From Shewanella sp. c952 (GTDB taxonomy: Bacteria > Pseudomonadota > Gammaproteobacteria > Enterobacterales > Shewanellaceae): a DNA stretch of 64,000 nt. Where the stretch lies: assembly GCF_019654975.1 (NCBI RefSeq), contig NZ_BPEW01000022.1:1-64000 (forward strand). The letters run 5' to 3'. Of this stretch, positions 50,919 to 59,108 are shown in pieces. Position 1 is the stretch's first letter, and every line of letters starts with the position of its first letter. The notes under the pieces are model-generated. The model searched no databases, had not been told where the DNA came from, and saw nothing but the letters and a program-made list of their open reading frames with translations. Position numbers and translations under genes: made by a program.

Positions 50919-53087
50919 ATGAAATTGATGTTAGCCCTCACACTAAGCACCTTTTTGCTATCTGGATGTAAAAACATGACCCCTAAGACTGAAATCGACG
51001 CCCCCATTGCGGAAAAAATCCCTCATACCATGACCTTACATGGTGAGACTCGCGTCGACGATTATTACTGGATGCGCGATGACGAGCGTAAAGATCCCAA
51101 AATCATCGCTCATCTTAATGCTGAAAATAACTACACCAAGGCGCAATTCAAACCTTATGACGGCCTTAAAAAGCAGTTGTTTGAAGAGTTAGTGGCGAGA
51201 CTTGATAAGGATGAATCAAGCGTGCCTTATTTTTGGCACAAGCATTGGTACTATCGTTACTACAAGGAGGGGTTTGAATACCCAATTGTCGCTAGAAAAA
51301 AGGCGCTCGATAGTAATGATGAATTGGTGTTGCTTGATGTGAATGAGCGAGCTGAAGGGCACGATTTCTATGGTTTAGGTGGTGTATCTGTTAGCCCCGA
51401 TGAAACCAAGCTAGTGTTTGGAGAAGACTTACTCAGTCGGCGTATTTATAGCCTCTATTTTAAAGATCTCGTCAGCGGTGAGTTAATAGCAGATAAGCTT
51501 GAAGGTACCGATGGACGAGTCGTGTGGGCCAATGACAACCAGCATCTATTTTACATCGCCAAAGATCCACAAACCTTATTAGGTTATCAAGTGTTTCGCC
51601 ATAAGCTCGGCACCGCACAAACTGAAGATGTACTGGTGTATGAAGAGCAAGATGACACCTTTTATATTGGCCTAAGTAAGTCGTTAGATGAAACCTCAAT
51701 CGCTTTGTACGCTGAGAGTACCATTACCAGCGAAGTGCTAATGCTTGATGCTAATGCGGCCTTAGCAGAGTTTAAAGCGGTATTGCCAAGAGAGGAGGGG
51801 CACGAGTATTCAGTCTCTAAGTTGGGTGATAGCTACTACATCTTAACCAATTGGCAAGCGAGTAATTTTAGACTGATGAAAGTCGCAGTCGATAAAGCGG
51901 CTGATAAACAGGCTTGGCAGGACGTGATTGGTCATGATCCACAGTCGAGAATTGAAGATGTCTTGCTGCTAACGCAGTACATGGTGGTGCAAACCCGTGA
52001 ACGCGGTATTAGCCGTATCCATGTTTACCCCTTAAAGGAGCAAGACTTTGATATGAGCGCGGGTGTCGAACTTGAGTTTAACGACCCAGCCTATGTCGTC
52101 GGCTTCGATGTTAATGCCAGCCAACAGAGCGATAAGCTTAGAGTGTATTACTCAAGCCCAACTACGCCTGAATCGGTTTATGAATATGACCTCACTCAGC
52201 CTAACCAGCGCCAATTGCTCAAGCAAGAAAAAGTGCTTGGTGGATTTGACGCTACGCTATATCAAGCAGAGCGATTATTTGTAAAAGCCCGTGATGGTCA
52301 AGAGGTACCAGTAACGCTGGTTTACCGTAAAGAGTTGTTTAATAAAGATGGTACTAACCCGTTATACCAATATGGCTATGGCTCCTACGGTTATACGGTC
52401 GAACCTGATTTTAGCTCCTCGATTTTGAGTCTACTGGATCGCGGCTTTGTCTACTCGATTGCCCATGTACGTGGCTCCGAGATGCTTGGCCGCGGTTGGT
52501 ATGACGATGGACGTATGCTCAACAAACAAAATAGCTTTAATGACTTTATTGATGTAACTCAAGCATTAACTGCACAAGGTTATGGCGACAAAAGTAAAGT
52601 CGTTGCTGCAGGTGGCAGTGCTGGTGGTCTGTTAATGGGTGGGGTTATCAACCAAGCAGCACAAAGTTACTTTGCGGTGGCAGCGCACGTGCCGTTTGTT
52701 GATATCGTTACCACTATGCTGGATGAGTCTATTCCACTGACCACAAACGAGTATGACGAATGGGGTAACCCCAATGAAAAGGTCTACTTTGACTATATGC
52801 TGAGTTACTCACCTTATGATCAAGCCAAGGCGCAGGATTATCCACATCTGTTAGTCACCACAGGTTTGCATGACTCACAAGTGCAGTACTTCGAACCCGC
52901 TAAATGGGTCGCTAAGCTGCGTGATATTAAAACCGACGACAACTTGCTACTGTTTGATACCGATATGGAAGCGGGCCACGGTGGCAAGAGTGGCCGCTAT
53001 CGCCAATATGAAGACAAAGCACAAGAGTATGCTTTCTTCATTGGTTTGCTCGGTTTAGATAAAGTAAATGCTACTAGTGGCAACTGA
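50919..53087 (+). CDS. ptrB: oligopeptidase B-type S9 serine peptidase with lipoprotein signal
   Basis: 722-aa prolyl-oligopeptidase-family enzyme cleaving after basic residues in short peptides. The N-terminus is a lipoprotein signal with lipobox LSGC (Cys17), unlike the cytosolic E. coli enzyme. The DDYYWMRDDERKDP segment starts the propeller domain. The catalytic domain carries Ser in GGSAGGLLMGG (near 568), Asp in TGLHDSQVQY and His in EAGHGGKSG. ATG at 50919 is chosen because AAGGA lies 8 nt upstream and it opens the lipoprotein signal. Likely periplasmic or outer-membrane anchored. It overlaps the next gene by 20 nt. Confidence 0.92.
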   Translation: MKLMLALTLSTFLLSGCKNMTPKTEIDAPIAEKIPHTMTLHGETRVDDYYWMRDDERKDPKIIAHLNAENNYTKAQFKPYDGLKKQLFEELVARLDKDESSVPYFWHKHWYYRYYKEGFEYPIVARKKALDSNDELVLLDVNERAEGHDFYGLGGVSVSPDETKLVFGEDLLSRRIYSLYFKDLVSGELIADKLEGTDGRVVWANDNQHLFYIAKDPQTLLGYQVFRHKLGTAQTEDVLVYEEQDDTFYIGLSKSLDETSIALYAESTITSEVLMLDANAALAEFKAVLPREEGHEYSVSKLGDSYYILTNWQASNFRLMKVAVDKAADKQAWQDVIGHDPQSRIEDVLLLTQYMVVQTRERGISRIHVYPLKEQDFDMSAGVELEFNDPAYVVGFDVNASQQSDKLRVYYSSPTTPESVYEYDLTQPNQRQLLKQEKVLGGFDATLYQAERLFVKARDGQEVPVTLVYRKELFNKDGTNPLYQYGYGSYGYTVEPDFSSSILSLLDRGFVYSIAHVRGSEMLGRGWYDDGRMLNKQNSFNDFIDVTQALTAQGYGDKSKVVAAGGSAGGLLMGGVINQAAQSYFAVAAHVPFVDIVTTMLDESIPLTTNEYDEWGNPNEKVYFDYMLSYSPYDQAKAQDYPHLLVTTGLHDSQVQYFEPAKWVAKLRDIKTDDNLLLFDTDMEAGHGGKSGRYRQYEDKAQEYAFFIGLLGLDKVNATSGN

Positions 53088-53349
53088 ATCCGTCTGGTAT
53101 CTGTATATGGTGCGCTGTGCTAACGGCCACCTATATACAGGAGTAACCACCGATGTCTTACGGCGTTTTAGCGAGCATCAAAGTGGCAGCGCTAAGTCTG
53201 CCAAGTTTTTGCGCGGTAAAGGCCCATTAACCTTAGCCTATTCGGAAACAATAGGCAGCCACAGTGATGCGCTAAAGCGAGAGATAGCGTTGAAGAAATG
53301 GCCTAGAGCAAAGAAGCTGGCGTTGATCGAAAGCCGCCAGCCAATCTAA
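53068..53349 (+). CDS. GIY-YIG domain protein (YhbQ/UPF0213-like)
   Basis: 93-aa small nuclease-fold protein. The GIY-YIG motif appears as WYLYMVRCANGHLYTGVT (about 10-27), followed by the conserved Arg in DVLRRFSEH and the Glu in KREIALKKWPRAKKLALIE. This matches the stand-alone YhbQ/YazA group, of unsettled function in DNA processing. It starts inside the 3' end of the oligopeptidase gene (20-nt overlap), so it is probably translated from the same mRNA. A downstream start would remove the first motif, so the ATG at 53068 or near it is needed. Confidence 0.88.
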   Translation: MLLVATESVWYLYMVRCANGHLYTGVTTDVLRRFSEHQSGSAKSAKFLRGKGPLTLAYSETIGSHSDALKREIALKKWPRAKKLALIESRQPI

Positions 53350-53357
53350 CGTCCCTG

Positions 53358-54167
53358 TTATTTTAGAATCATATTTGCAGCGACAACTAACAGTAACACG
53401 GCAAAAATTTTCTTTATAACTGAAACGGGTAAGCGGTGCGTCGATTTGGCGCCTAAAGGAGCGGTAAACCAGGAAGTGCAAACAATGCCGAATAAAGCGG
53501 GTAAATAAACAAAACCAGCAAAACCGTCTGCTAAAGCAAACTGCTGGCTACCAGAGCTGATGTAACCTATCGAGCCAAATAATGCGATAACAATTCCACA
53601 TGCAGAGGCACAGCCGATGGCTTTTTTCATGTCTAGTGAGAAAAATGTCAACAAGGGTACCAAGAGTGCACCGCCACCAATCCCTATCATGGCTGACAAG
53701 CTGCCAGTGATCGTCGTCAAAACAGTTAACAGACCCTTATTTGGCATTTCTCGCTCAGTGCTGGAGTGATTTTTATTACTGTAAAGCATCTTAAAAGCAA
53801 TCAGCACTACACTCGCTGCAAACACAATACGCACAATTTGTTCTGGTAATAGTGAGGCCATAAAGCCACTGATAAGAGCGCCAAGAGCAACCCCACCCAT
53901 TACCCAAGGCGTTAGGCTCCACGGCACATTACCATTCTTGTGATGAGCGATTGCCGACGATGTGGAGGTAAATAAAATCGATGCTAATGAGGTCGCAATT
54001 GCGGCTACCATCACTTGTTCTGCAGGTAGAACCTCAAAATGAAGTAAAATGCTGCTTAGTACCGGCACGATAACTAGCCCACCGCCAATGCCCAGCAGAC
54101 CTGCTAAAAAACCAACTCCACAACCTAGCAATGCGCAGTAAACAATCAACAACAGCAACTCACTCAT
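53358..54167 (-). CDS. TSUP/TauE-SafE family permease
   Basis: 269-aa inner-membrane protein with about eight hydrophobic helices in two repeats. Each repeat begins with a Gly-rich block (GFLAGLLGIGGGLVIVPVL near 18-36 and SLSAMIGIGGGALLVPLLTF near 155-174), the hallmark of the sulfite/sulfonate/taurine exporter superfamily. It converges on the GIY-YIG gene with an 8-bp gap and is divergent from mesX. A sulfur-compound substrate would fit the neighbouring methionine genes but is not shown. Confidence 0.88.
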   Translation of the reverse strand: MSELLLLIVYCALLGCGVGFLAGLLGIGGGLVIVPVLSSILLHFEVLPAEQVMVAAIATSLASILFTSTSSAIAHHKNGNVPWSLTPWVMGGVALGALISGFMASLLPEQIVRIVFAASVVLIAFKMLYSNKNHSSTEREMPNKGLLTVLTTITGSLSAMIGIGGGALLVPLLTFFSLDMKKAIGCASACGIVIALFGSIGYISSGSQQFALADGFAGFVYLPALFGIVCTSWFTAPLGAKSTHRLPVSVIKKIFAVLLLVVAANMILK

Positions 54168-54513
54168 TTTAGTTTATCTCTTTGTATAAGTAGGACTAGC
54201 GTGCCAAATAAATTAGATTGTGCTCGCTTCAAGCTAATTAATATAACTGACATTCGATTCACTTTTCAAACTTAATAGAACATGAATGTCACTCATGTTG
54301 AGTGTGAAATAAAAGCACTATTGTTAATGCATCGAAACAAGTATAAATAGATTCTAATATTTACGTTGTCATCATTACCGTTGTTATTTGGTTAAGTCAT
54401 CAGTAATAAATATTTAGAACTGAAGGGTGAGAATAGATCAACCAAGCAAGTAAAACCCATCAGAGTAAAAATTAATTCAACTTATATCTCAGTAAACAGG
54501 ATACCGAATAATA
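54168..54513. other. 346-bp divergent region between TSUP gene and mesX
   Basis: No gene. It contains CATGAATGTCACTCATG (54281-54297), an interrupted palindrome with the T-N11-A spacing of LysR-type sites, which could serve a regulator such as MetR. No clear tandem MetJ boxes are visible. Confidence 0.45.
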
Positions 54514-55488
54514 ATGAGCAATAACTTTAATTTTGCAATCAAGAGTATTCCTCTCGATGAGAATTATCACCCTGCAAACAGTACTCGCATCACGACCAAC
54601 TTTGCTAATTTGGCAAGAGGCGACAGCCGTCGTGAGAACCTGAGAAATGCATTAAAAATGATAGATAACAATTTTAATGCCTTAGCGGGTTGGGATAATC
54701 CTAAAGGTGACCGCTATGCTGTAGAACTTGAAATTGTCTCTGTTGATATGGATATCGAAAGAGATGGGCAGGCCTTCCCGTCAATTGAAGTGTTGAAAAC
54801 AAATATTATTGATCATAAAAATAATCAGCGTATTGAAGGTATAGTTGGAAATAACTTTTCTTCTTATGTGCGAGATTATGATTTCAGCGTGTTACTGCTG
54901 GAACACAATAAAGGTAAATCAAATTTTAGTATTCCAAGCGGCTTTGGTGAATTACATGGTAATTTATTTAAATGCTTTATCAACTCTGAAATATATAAAC
55001 AGAGTTTTAATAAGTTGCCTGTTATTTGTCTCAGCGTCTCGGATAATAAAATATATACGTGCACTGAGAACCAACATCCAATACTAGGCCTTGAATACTT
55101 ACCAAATGAATCCTCTTTGACAGAACAGTATTTCAAAAAAATGGGACTGCAGGTTCGCTATTTTATGCCAGCTAATAGCGTAGCCCCTTTAGCGTTCTAT
55201 TTCTTTGGTGATCTGCTTAGTGATTACAGCAATCTTGAGCTCATCAGTACTATCAGCACTATGGGAGCTTTTCAAAAAATCTACCGACCTGAGATCTACA
55301 ATGCTAATGCTGTGGCGGGAAAATGTTATCAACCAAACTTGAAGAACCTAGATCATTCATTAACTCAAATTGTTTATGACCGAGAAGAGCGCAGCCAGTT
55401 GGCTATTGAGCAAGGAAAGTTCGCAGAGGAGCATTTCATCAAACCATACCAAACTGTGCTTGAGCAGTGGTCTGCAAATTACGCTTAA
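54514..55488 (+). CDS. mesX: DUF1852 protein, MesX-type partner of methionine synthase MesD
   Basis: 324-aa cytoplasmic DUF1852 protein. It begins NNFNFAIKSIPLDENYHPA, which I recognise as the family start. The N-terminal part is rich in charged helices, and a strand-rich centre includes the RYFMPANSVAPLAFYFFGD block near 212-230. No classical cofactor motif is seen. DUF1852 genes lie next to core MetE-like genes in aerobic bacteria and are required, as MesX, for the folate-independent synthase MesD. The gene precedes mesD by 31 bp. Chemical role is unknown to me; an oxygen-dependent methyl donor step has been proposed for this family. Confidence 0.85.
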   Translation: MSNNFNFAIKSIPLDENYHPANSTRITTNFANLARGDSRRENLRNALKMIDNNFNALAGWDNPKGDRYAVELEIVSVDMDIERDGQAFPSIEVLKTNIIDHKNNQRIEGIVGNNFSSYVRDYDFSVLLLEHNKGKSNFSIPSGFGELHGNLFKCFINSEIYKQSFNKLPVICLSVSDNKIYTCTENQHPILGLEYLPNESSLTEQYFKKMGLQVRYFMPANSVAPLAFYFFGDLLSDYSNLELISTISTMGAFQKIYRPEIYNANAVAGKCYQPNLKNLDHSLTQIVYDREERSQLAIEQGKFAEEHFIKPYQTVLEQWSANYA

Positions 55489-55519
55489 TAACAACCTTAA
55501 ATAGGCAGTAGCAATTATT

Positions 55520-56548
55520 ATGAAAAAATTATTACCGACTTCAACTGCAGGCAGTTTACCTAAACCCGCTTGGCTCGCGCAGCCAGAAACGCTTTGGTCA
55601 CCTTGGAAATTGCAAGATGAGGAGTTGCTTGAGGGTAAACACGACGCATTGCGTGTGTCACTGCAAGATCAACAGCAAGCAGGTATCGATATTGTTAGTG
55701 ATGGCGAGCAAACGCGGCAGCACTTTGTGACGACCTTTATCGAGCACTTAAACGGCGTGGATTTTGAAAAGCGTCAAACAGTAAAAATTCGCGATCGTTA
55801 TGATGCCAGCGTGCCGACCGTGGTTGGCGCGGTTTCTCGTCAAAAGCCTGTTTTTGTAGAAGATGCCAAGTTCTTACGCCAGCAGACCAAGCAACCTATC
55901 AAATGGGCGCTGCCTGGCCCTATGACCATGATCGACACGCTGTATGATGATCGTTATAAAAGTCGTGAAAAACTCGCTTGGGAATTTGCCAAAATTCTCA
56001 ATCAAGAAGCCAAAGAGCTAGAGGCTGCAGGGGTTGATATCATCCAGTTTGATGAGCCAGCATTTAATGTGTTCTTTGACGAGGTAAATGATTGGGGGAT
56101 TGCCTGTTTAGAAAGAGCAATCGAGGGGCTTAAATGCGAAACGGCAGTACACATCTGCTATGGCTATGGCATTAAAGCGAATACCGATTGGAAACAGACC
56201 TTGGGCACAGAGTGGAGGCAATACGAACAAGCTTTTCCTAAGTTGCAAAAATCGAATATCGATATAATCTCATTAGAATGTCATAACTCTCATGTTCCAC
56301 TCGAGTTGCTTGAGCTTATTCGAGGTAAAAAAGTGATGGTTGGGGCTATCGATGTAGCGACTAACACTATTGAAACGCCAGAAGAGGTGGCTAATACCCT
56401 ACGAAAAGCACTCGAGTTTGTTGATGCCGAGAATCTCTTTCCGTGTACCAACTGCGGCATGGCACCTTTGCCTCGCCAAATAGCAACCGCCAAACTAAAC
56501 GCTTTAACAGCTGGAGCCGACATCGTTAGACGGGAGCTGTCAGCCTAG
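55520..56548 (+). CDS. mesD: folate-independent methionine synthase (core MetE-like), MesD type
   Basis: 342-aa protein corresponding only to the C-terminal catalytic barrel of MetE (E. coli MetE is about 750 aa), so the folate-binding N-terminal half is absent. STAGSLPKPAWL opens the barrel. WALPGPMTM and QFDEPAFN bind homocysteine, and zinc ligands are His and Cys in VHICYGYG, the Glu in SLECHNS and Cys in PCTNCGMAPL. Coupled to the DUF1852 gene, it fits MesD. It should methylate homocysteine without methyl-tetrahydrofolate. An AATAGGCAG-like weak ribosome-binding site precedes ATG. Confidence 0.88.
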   Translation: MKKLLPTSTAGSLPKPAWLAQPETLWSPWKLQDEELLEGKHDALRVSLQDQQQAGIDIVSDGEQTRQHFVTTFIEHLNGVDFEKRQTVKIRDRYDASVPTVVGAVSRQKPVFVEDAKFLRQQTKQPIKWALPGPMTMIDTLYDDRYKSREKLAWEFAKILNQEAKELEAAGVDIIQFDEPAFNVFFDEVNDWGIACLERAIEGLKCETAVHICYGYGIKANTDWKQTLGTEWRQYEQAFPKLQKSNIDIISLECHNSHVPLELLELIRGKKVMVGAIDVATNTIETPEEVANTLRKALEFVDAENLFPCTNCGMAPLPRQIATAKLNALTAGADIVRRELSA

Positions 56549-57214
56549 CTACTGCTGACTAGAGTCTGTCTGATATTTGTAAATAGAGCGCAGCCCCTAG
56601 TCAGTCAAGTTGCTACTCAGTAAAGACCTACTGACTTTTAGTTGATTCTGAAACGGTAGGCTGAAGCGGAGTCGGTTTTACTGTGGGTTTAGCTCAGTGC
56701 TACAGCATAAAGCTACGCTTGAGAAAGGTCCTGGCGCTATTACGACTCTTTTCAGTGCACTTCGGCAACGCCGATGGTGGATCTGTGTTTTTTGTTAATT
56801 TTGCGAAATGGTGGCTTGGTATTTTTTAATTGAAAAGCACACATGCTGAACACTTACGCTTTGATAAATCGGTGTAAATACGGCTGAGGTCTTCGAAACT
56901 GAGCCACATAGCTATTGGAACCAATGATGCTAGAAGTTGAGTTGACGATTCAGAATAACGAGCTAGATGGCTTGAAATTGTCGAAGCTCAGCTGATAATT
57001 CAGCTGAGCTCCTCAAAGGGTGGGCTGGGCGCTGTTGTACTTAAATACGCTCTTGGTCGACATAACCGACCACTAAGCACATTAATCGACAATAGCACCC
57101 ACGCCGGGAAGGAATACTCCTTCACTAAGCTAATTTTAGCTCAGTTTTTCAGAGTTGCTATAAAGAGCAAGTTTGAACTGCTCCTGTTGAAGCTTAATTA
57201 GACTTGGTATTGGC
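56549..57214. other. 666-bp gene-free region with strong hairpin and intergenic repeat
   Basis: No reading frame here looks coding on either strand. It contains a perfect 11-bp inverted repeat, AGCTCAGCTGA / TCAGCTGAGCT with a TAAT loop, at 56985-57010. A segment around 56750-56806 (CACTTCGGCAACGCCGATGG and a T-rich run) partly recurs near 40867. Possible unrecognised RNA gene or repeat graveyard. Confidence 0.55.
56985..57010. repeat. perfect 11-bp hairpin
   Basis: AGCTCAGCTGA / TCAGCTGAGCT with a 4-nt loop TAAT. There is no T tract after it on either strand, so it is not a standard terminator. Confidence 0.75.
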
Positions 57215-57970
57215 TTAGTTCATACTCACTGAACCGTTGATATTATCGATGCTTAAATCGCCACTACCAGCTTCAACAATGCTAAGGCCTTTGGTGTTGT
57301 CGACTTCAATATCACCTGAACCGTCATCAATAACAACGTGACCATTGACGTTGGTTACCGTCATATCGCCAGAGCCATCATCGATGTTAGTGTCGCCACC
57401 AATGCCATTTAGGTTGATTGAGCCTGAACCATCTTCCAATGTTAGCTTGCCGGTGGTGTTAGTAATCGATACTGAGCCAGAACCGTCGGTGATACTAAGG
57501 TTATGGCCACCTTGAATTGAAAGGTCACCAGAGCCATCTTCAAGCTCAATATTGGCTGAGACATTTTTAATTTCAATGTCACCAGAACCATCGTCAATTT
57601 TCAGTACCATATCTGCAGGTACTTGAATGGTGAGGTCGATATATGGCGAGCGACTAAAATTGATATTACTGTCAAACTCGGCAACCAACTTTGCATTGCT
57701 GCCGCTCTTTTCTAGTGTTAAGTCTGCTTTGATATCACCATAAGTGTAGATGTCAGCTACCACGGTGATTTGAGTTAACCCGGTAACGCCTTGGATTTTT
57801 AAGTCACCTGCGCCTGTATTGGCGACAAATGTATCGATACCTGCTGCTTCAATCTGGATCTGCTTTTTCTGATGATCAAGCGGCCCGGCACTGGCGCCAT
57901 TTACATTGATGATGCAACCCGATAGCGCTAGCGTTATGACTGCCGCAAAAAGACTAGAGGCTAATTTCAT
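57215..57970 (-). CDS. DUF4097/DUF2807-like beta-solenoid lipoprotein
   Basis: 251-aa lipoprotein with lipobox LSGC (Cys19). From about residue 120 to the end, a repeating unit of about 17-18 residues built on (D/E)DGSGD(I/L/M) recurs eight to nine times, alternating with N-x-x-G turns. This predicts a right-handed beta-helix of stacked strands, as in the 'head GIN' adhesin-like families. The Asp-Gly-Ser-Gly-Asp turns could bind calcium. The gene is isolated between two long intergenic spaces. Function unknown; surface or periplasmic location is inferred from the signal. Confidence 0.85.
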   Translation of the reverse strand: MKLASSLFAAVITLALSGCIINVNGASAGPLDHQKKQIQIEAAGIDTFVANTGAGDLKIQGVTGLTQITVVADIYTYGDIKADLTLEKSGSNAKLVAEFDSNINFSRSPYIDLTIQVPADMVLKIDDGSGDIEIKNVSANIELEDGSGDLSIQGGHNLSITDGSGSVSITNTTGKLTLEDGSGSINLNGIGGDTNIDDGSGDMTVTNVNGHVVIDDGSGDIEVDNTKGLSIVEAGSGDLSIDNINGSVSMN

Positions 57971-58221
57971 AAGATGATGTCCTTGTTATATTTTTTAGAA
58001 TCAATTTTGTATTTAAAGCTATGACCTATCTAAGCAGGTAGCATGCCAACCTGTTATCTATTTGTTTTAATTATGATGTTTTATTGTTATCTTGACTACT
58101 GGTGGTGAATTAACTCATAAAATTGGCCAAAATCGACATTGTTAGTGATTTTACTTAATCGTTTATTACTGCTGAATTTTTCGGTTATAGCCTAGTTCAG
58201 TCATAGGGGATGGAAGCAAGA

Positions 58222-59025
58222 ATGGATTATTTATCTGTAAATCAACAAGGTTGGGATCGCCGAGTACAAACTCATGTTACTTCCGACTTTTACGATGTCG
58301 CTGGTTTTTTAGCGGGTAACAGCTCATTGCAAGAGATAGAGCTGGCTGCACTGAATGTAGAGGGTAAAAGCCTGCTACATCTGCAATGTCACTTTGGTTT
58401 AGACACCCTGTCATGGGCACGCTTAGGCGCAAAAGTAACTGGTGTTGACCTTTCTGGTGCAGCTATTGAACAAGCTAAATTATTAGCAACTCAAGCTAAA
58501 CTAGATGCCGATTTTATTTGCACCGATGTTTATCAAGTGACTAAGCAGGTCGCGGGTCAGTTCGATATCGTATTTACCTCCTACGGCGCCATTGTCTGGT
58601 TGCCAGATCTAAATAAGTGGGCGCAAACCATAGCCAGTAAGCTTAAAACGGGTGGTCAGTTCTATATGGTGGAGTTTCACCCCGCACAAGCGGTGTTTGA
58701 CGGTTATAGCTATTTTCATCAAGATGAGCCTGATGTGGATGATGAGCCTACCTACACAGAAAATGCAGGTGATGAAACCGAGACCTTTATGAGTTGGCCG
58801 CACTCTCTAGCTGATGTTATTAATGCACTGATCCGTGCCGGTATCGAAATCGACTCATTCAATGAATTCGATTTTAGCCCATACAACTGTTTCGATGGAC
58901 TGACAGAGGAGACGGTTGAGGTCACTTTAGCGCAAGGCACTGCGCCACGGTCACGTTATTTTGTCGAGCAGCAAGGGCAACGCTTGCCGCTGACTTATGC
59001 TATTTCAGGTTATAAGAAAGCCTAA
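58222..59025 (+). CDS. class-I SAM-dependent methyltransferase
   Basis: 267-aa methyltransferase. The NQQGWDRRVQTH start is shared with a common bacterial family. Motif I reads SLLHLQCHFGLDT (about 46-58) with Cys-His-Phe in place of the usual GxGxG, followed by the acidic VTGVDLSGAAIEQA and the FDIVFTSYGAIVWLPD block. The C-terminal part (YISGYKKA-like end) is complete. ATG at 58222 is preferred over 58210 because GGAAG lies 5 nt before it; 58210 has no spacing for a ribosome-binding site. Substrate unknown. Confidence 0.85.
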   Translation: MDYLSVNQQGWDRRVQTHVTSDFYDVAGFLAGNSSLQEIELAALNVEGKSLLHLQCHFGLDTLSWARLGAKVTGVDLSGAAIEQAKLLATQAKLDADFICTDVYQVTKQVAGQFDIVFTSYGAIVWLPDLNKWAQTIASKLKTGGQFYMVEFHPAQAVFDGYSYFHQDEPDVDDEPTYTENAGDETETFMSWPHSLADVINALIRAGIEIDSFNEFDFSPYNCFDGLTEETVEVTLAQGTAPRSRYFVEQQGQRLPLTYAISGYKKA

Positions 59026-59041
59026 GTTCGATTTTTAACAT

Positions 59042-59069
59042 AAAAACAGCGCCATTTGGCGCTGTTTTT
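59042..59069. terminator. bidirectional terminator
   Basis: AAAAACAGCGCC / GGCGCTGTTTTT with a 4-nt loop between the convergent methyltransferase and carboxypeptidase genes. Confidence 0.93.
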
Positions 59070-59108
59070 GTTTGAGCTAAGCTCGGATGTTTACCGATGA
59101 TTGCAAAT

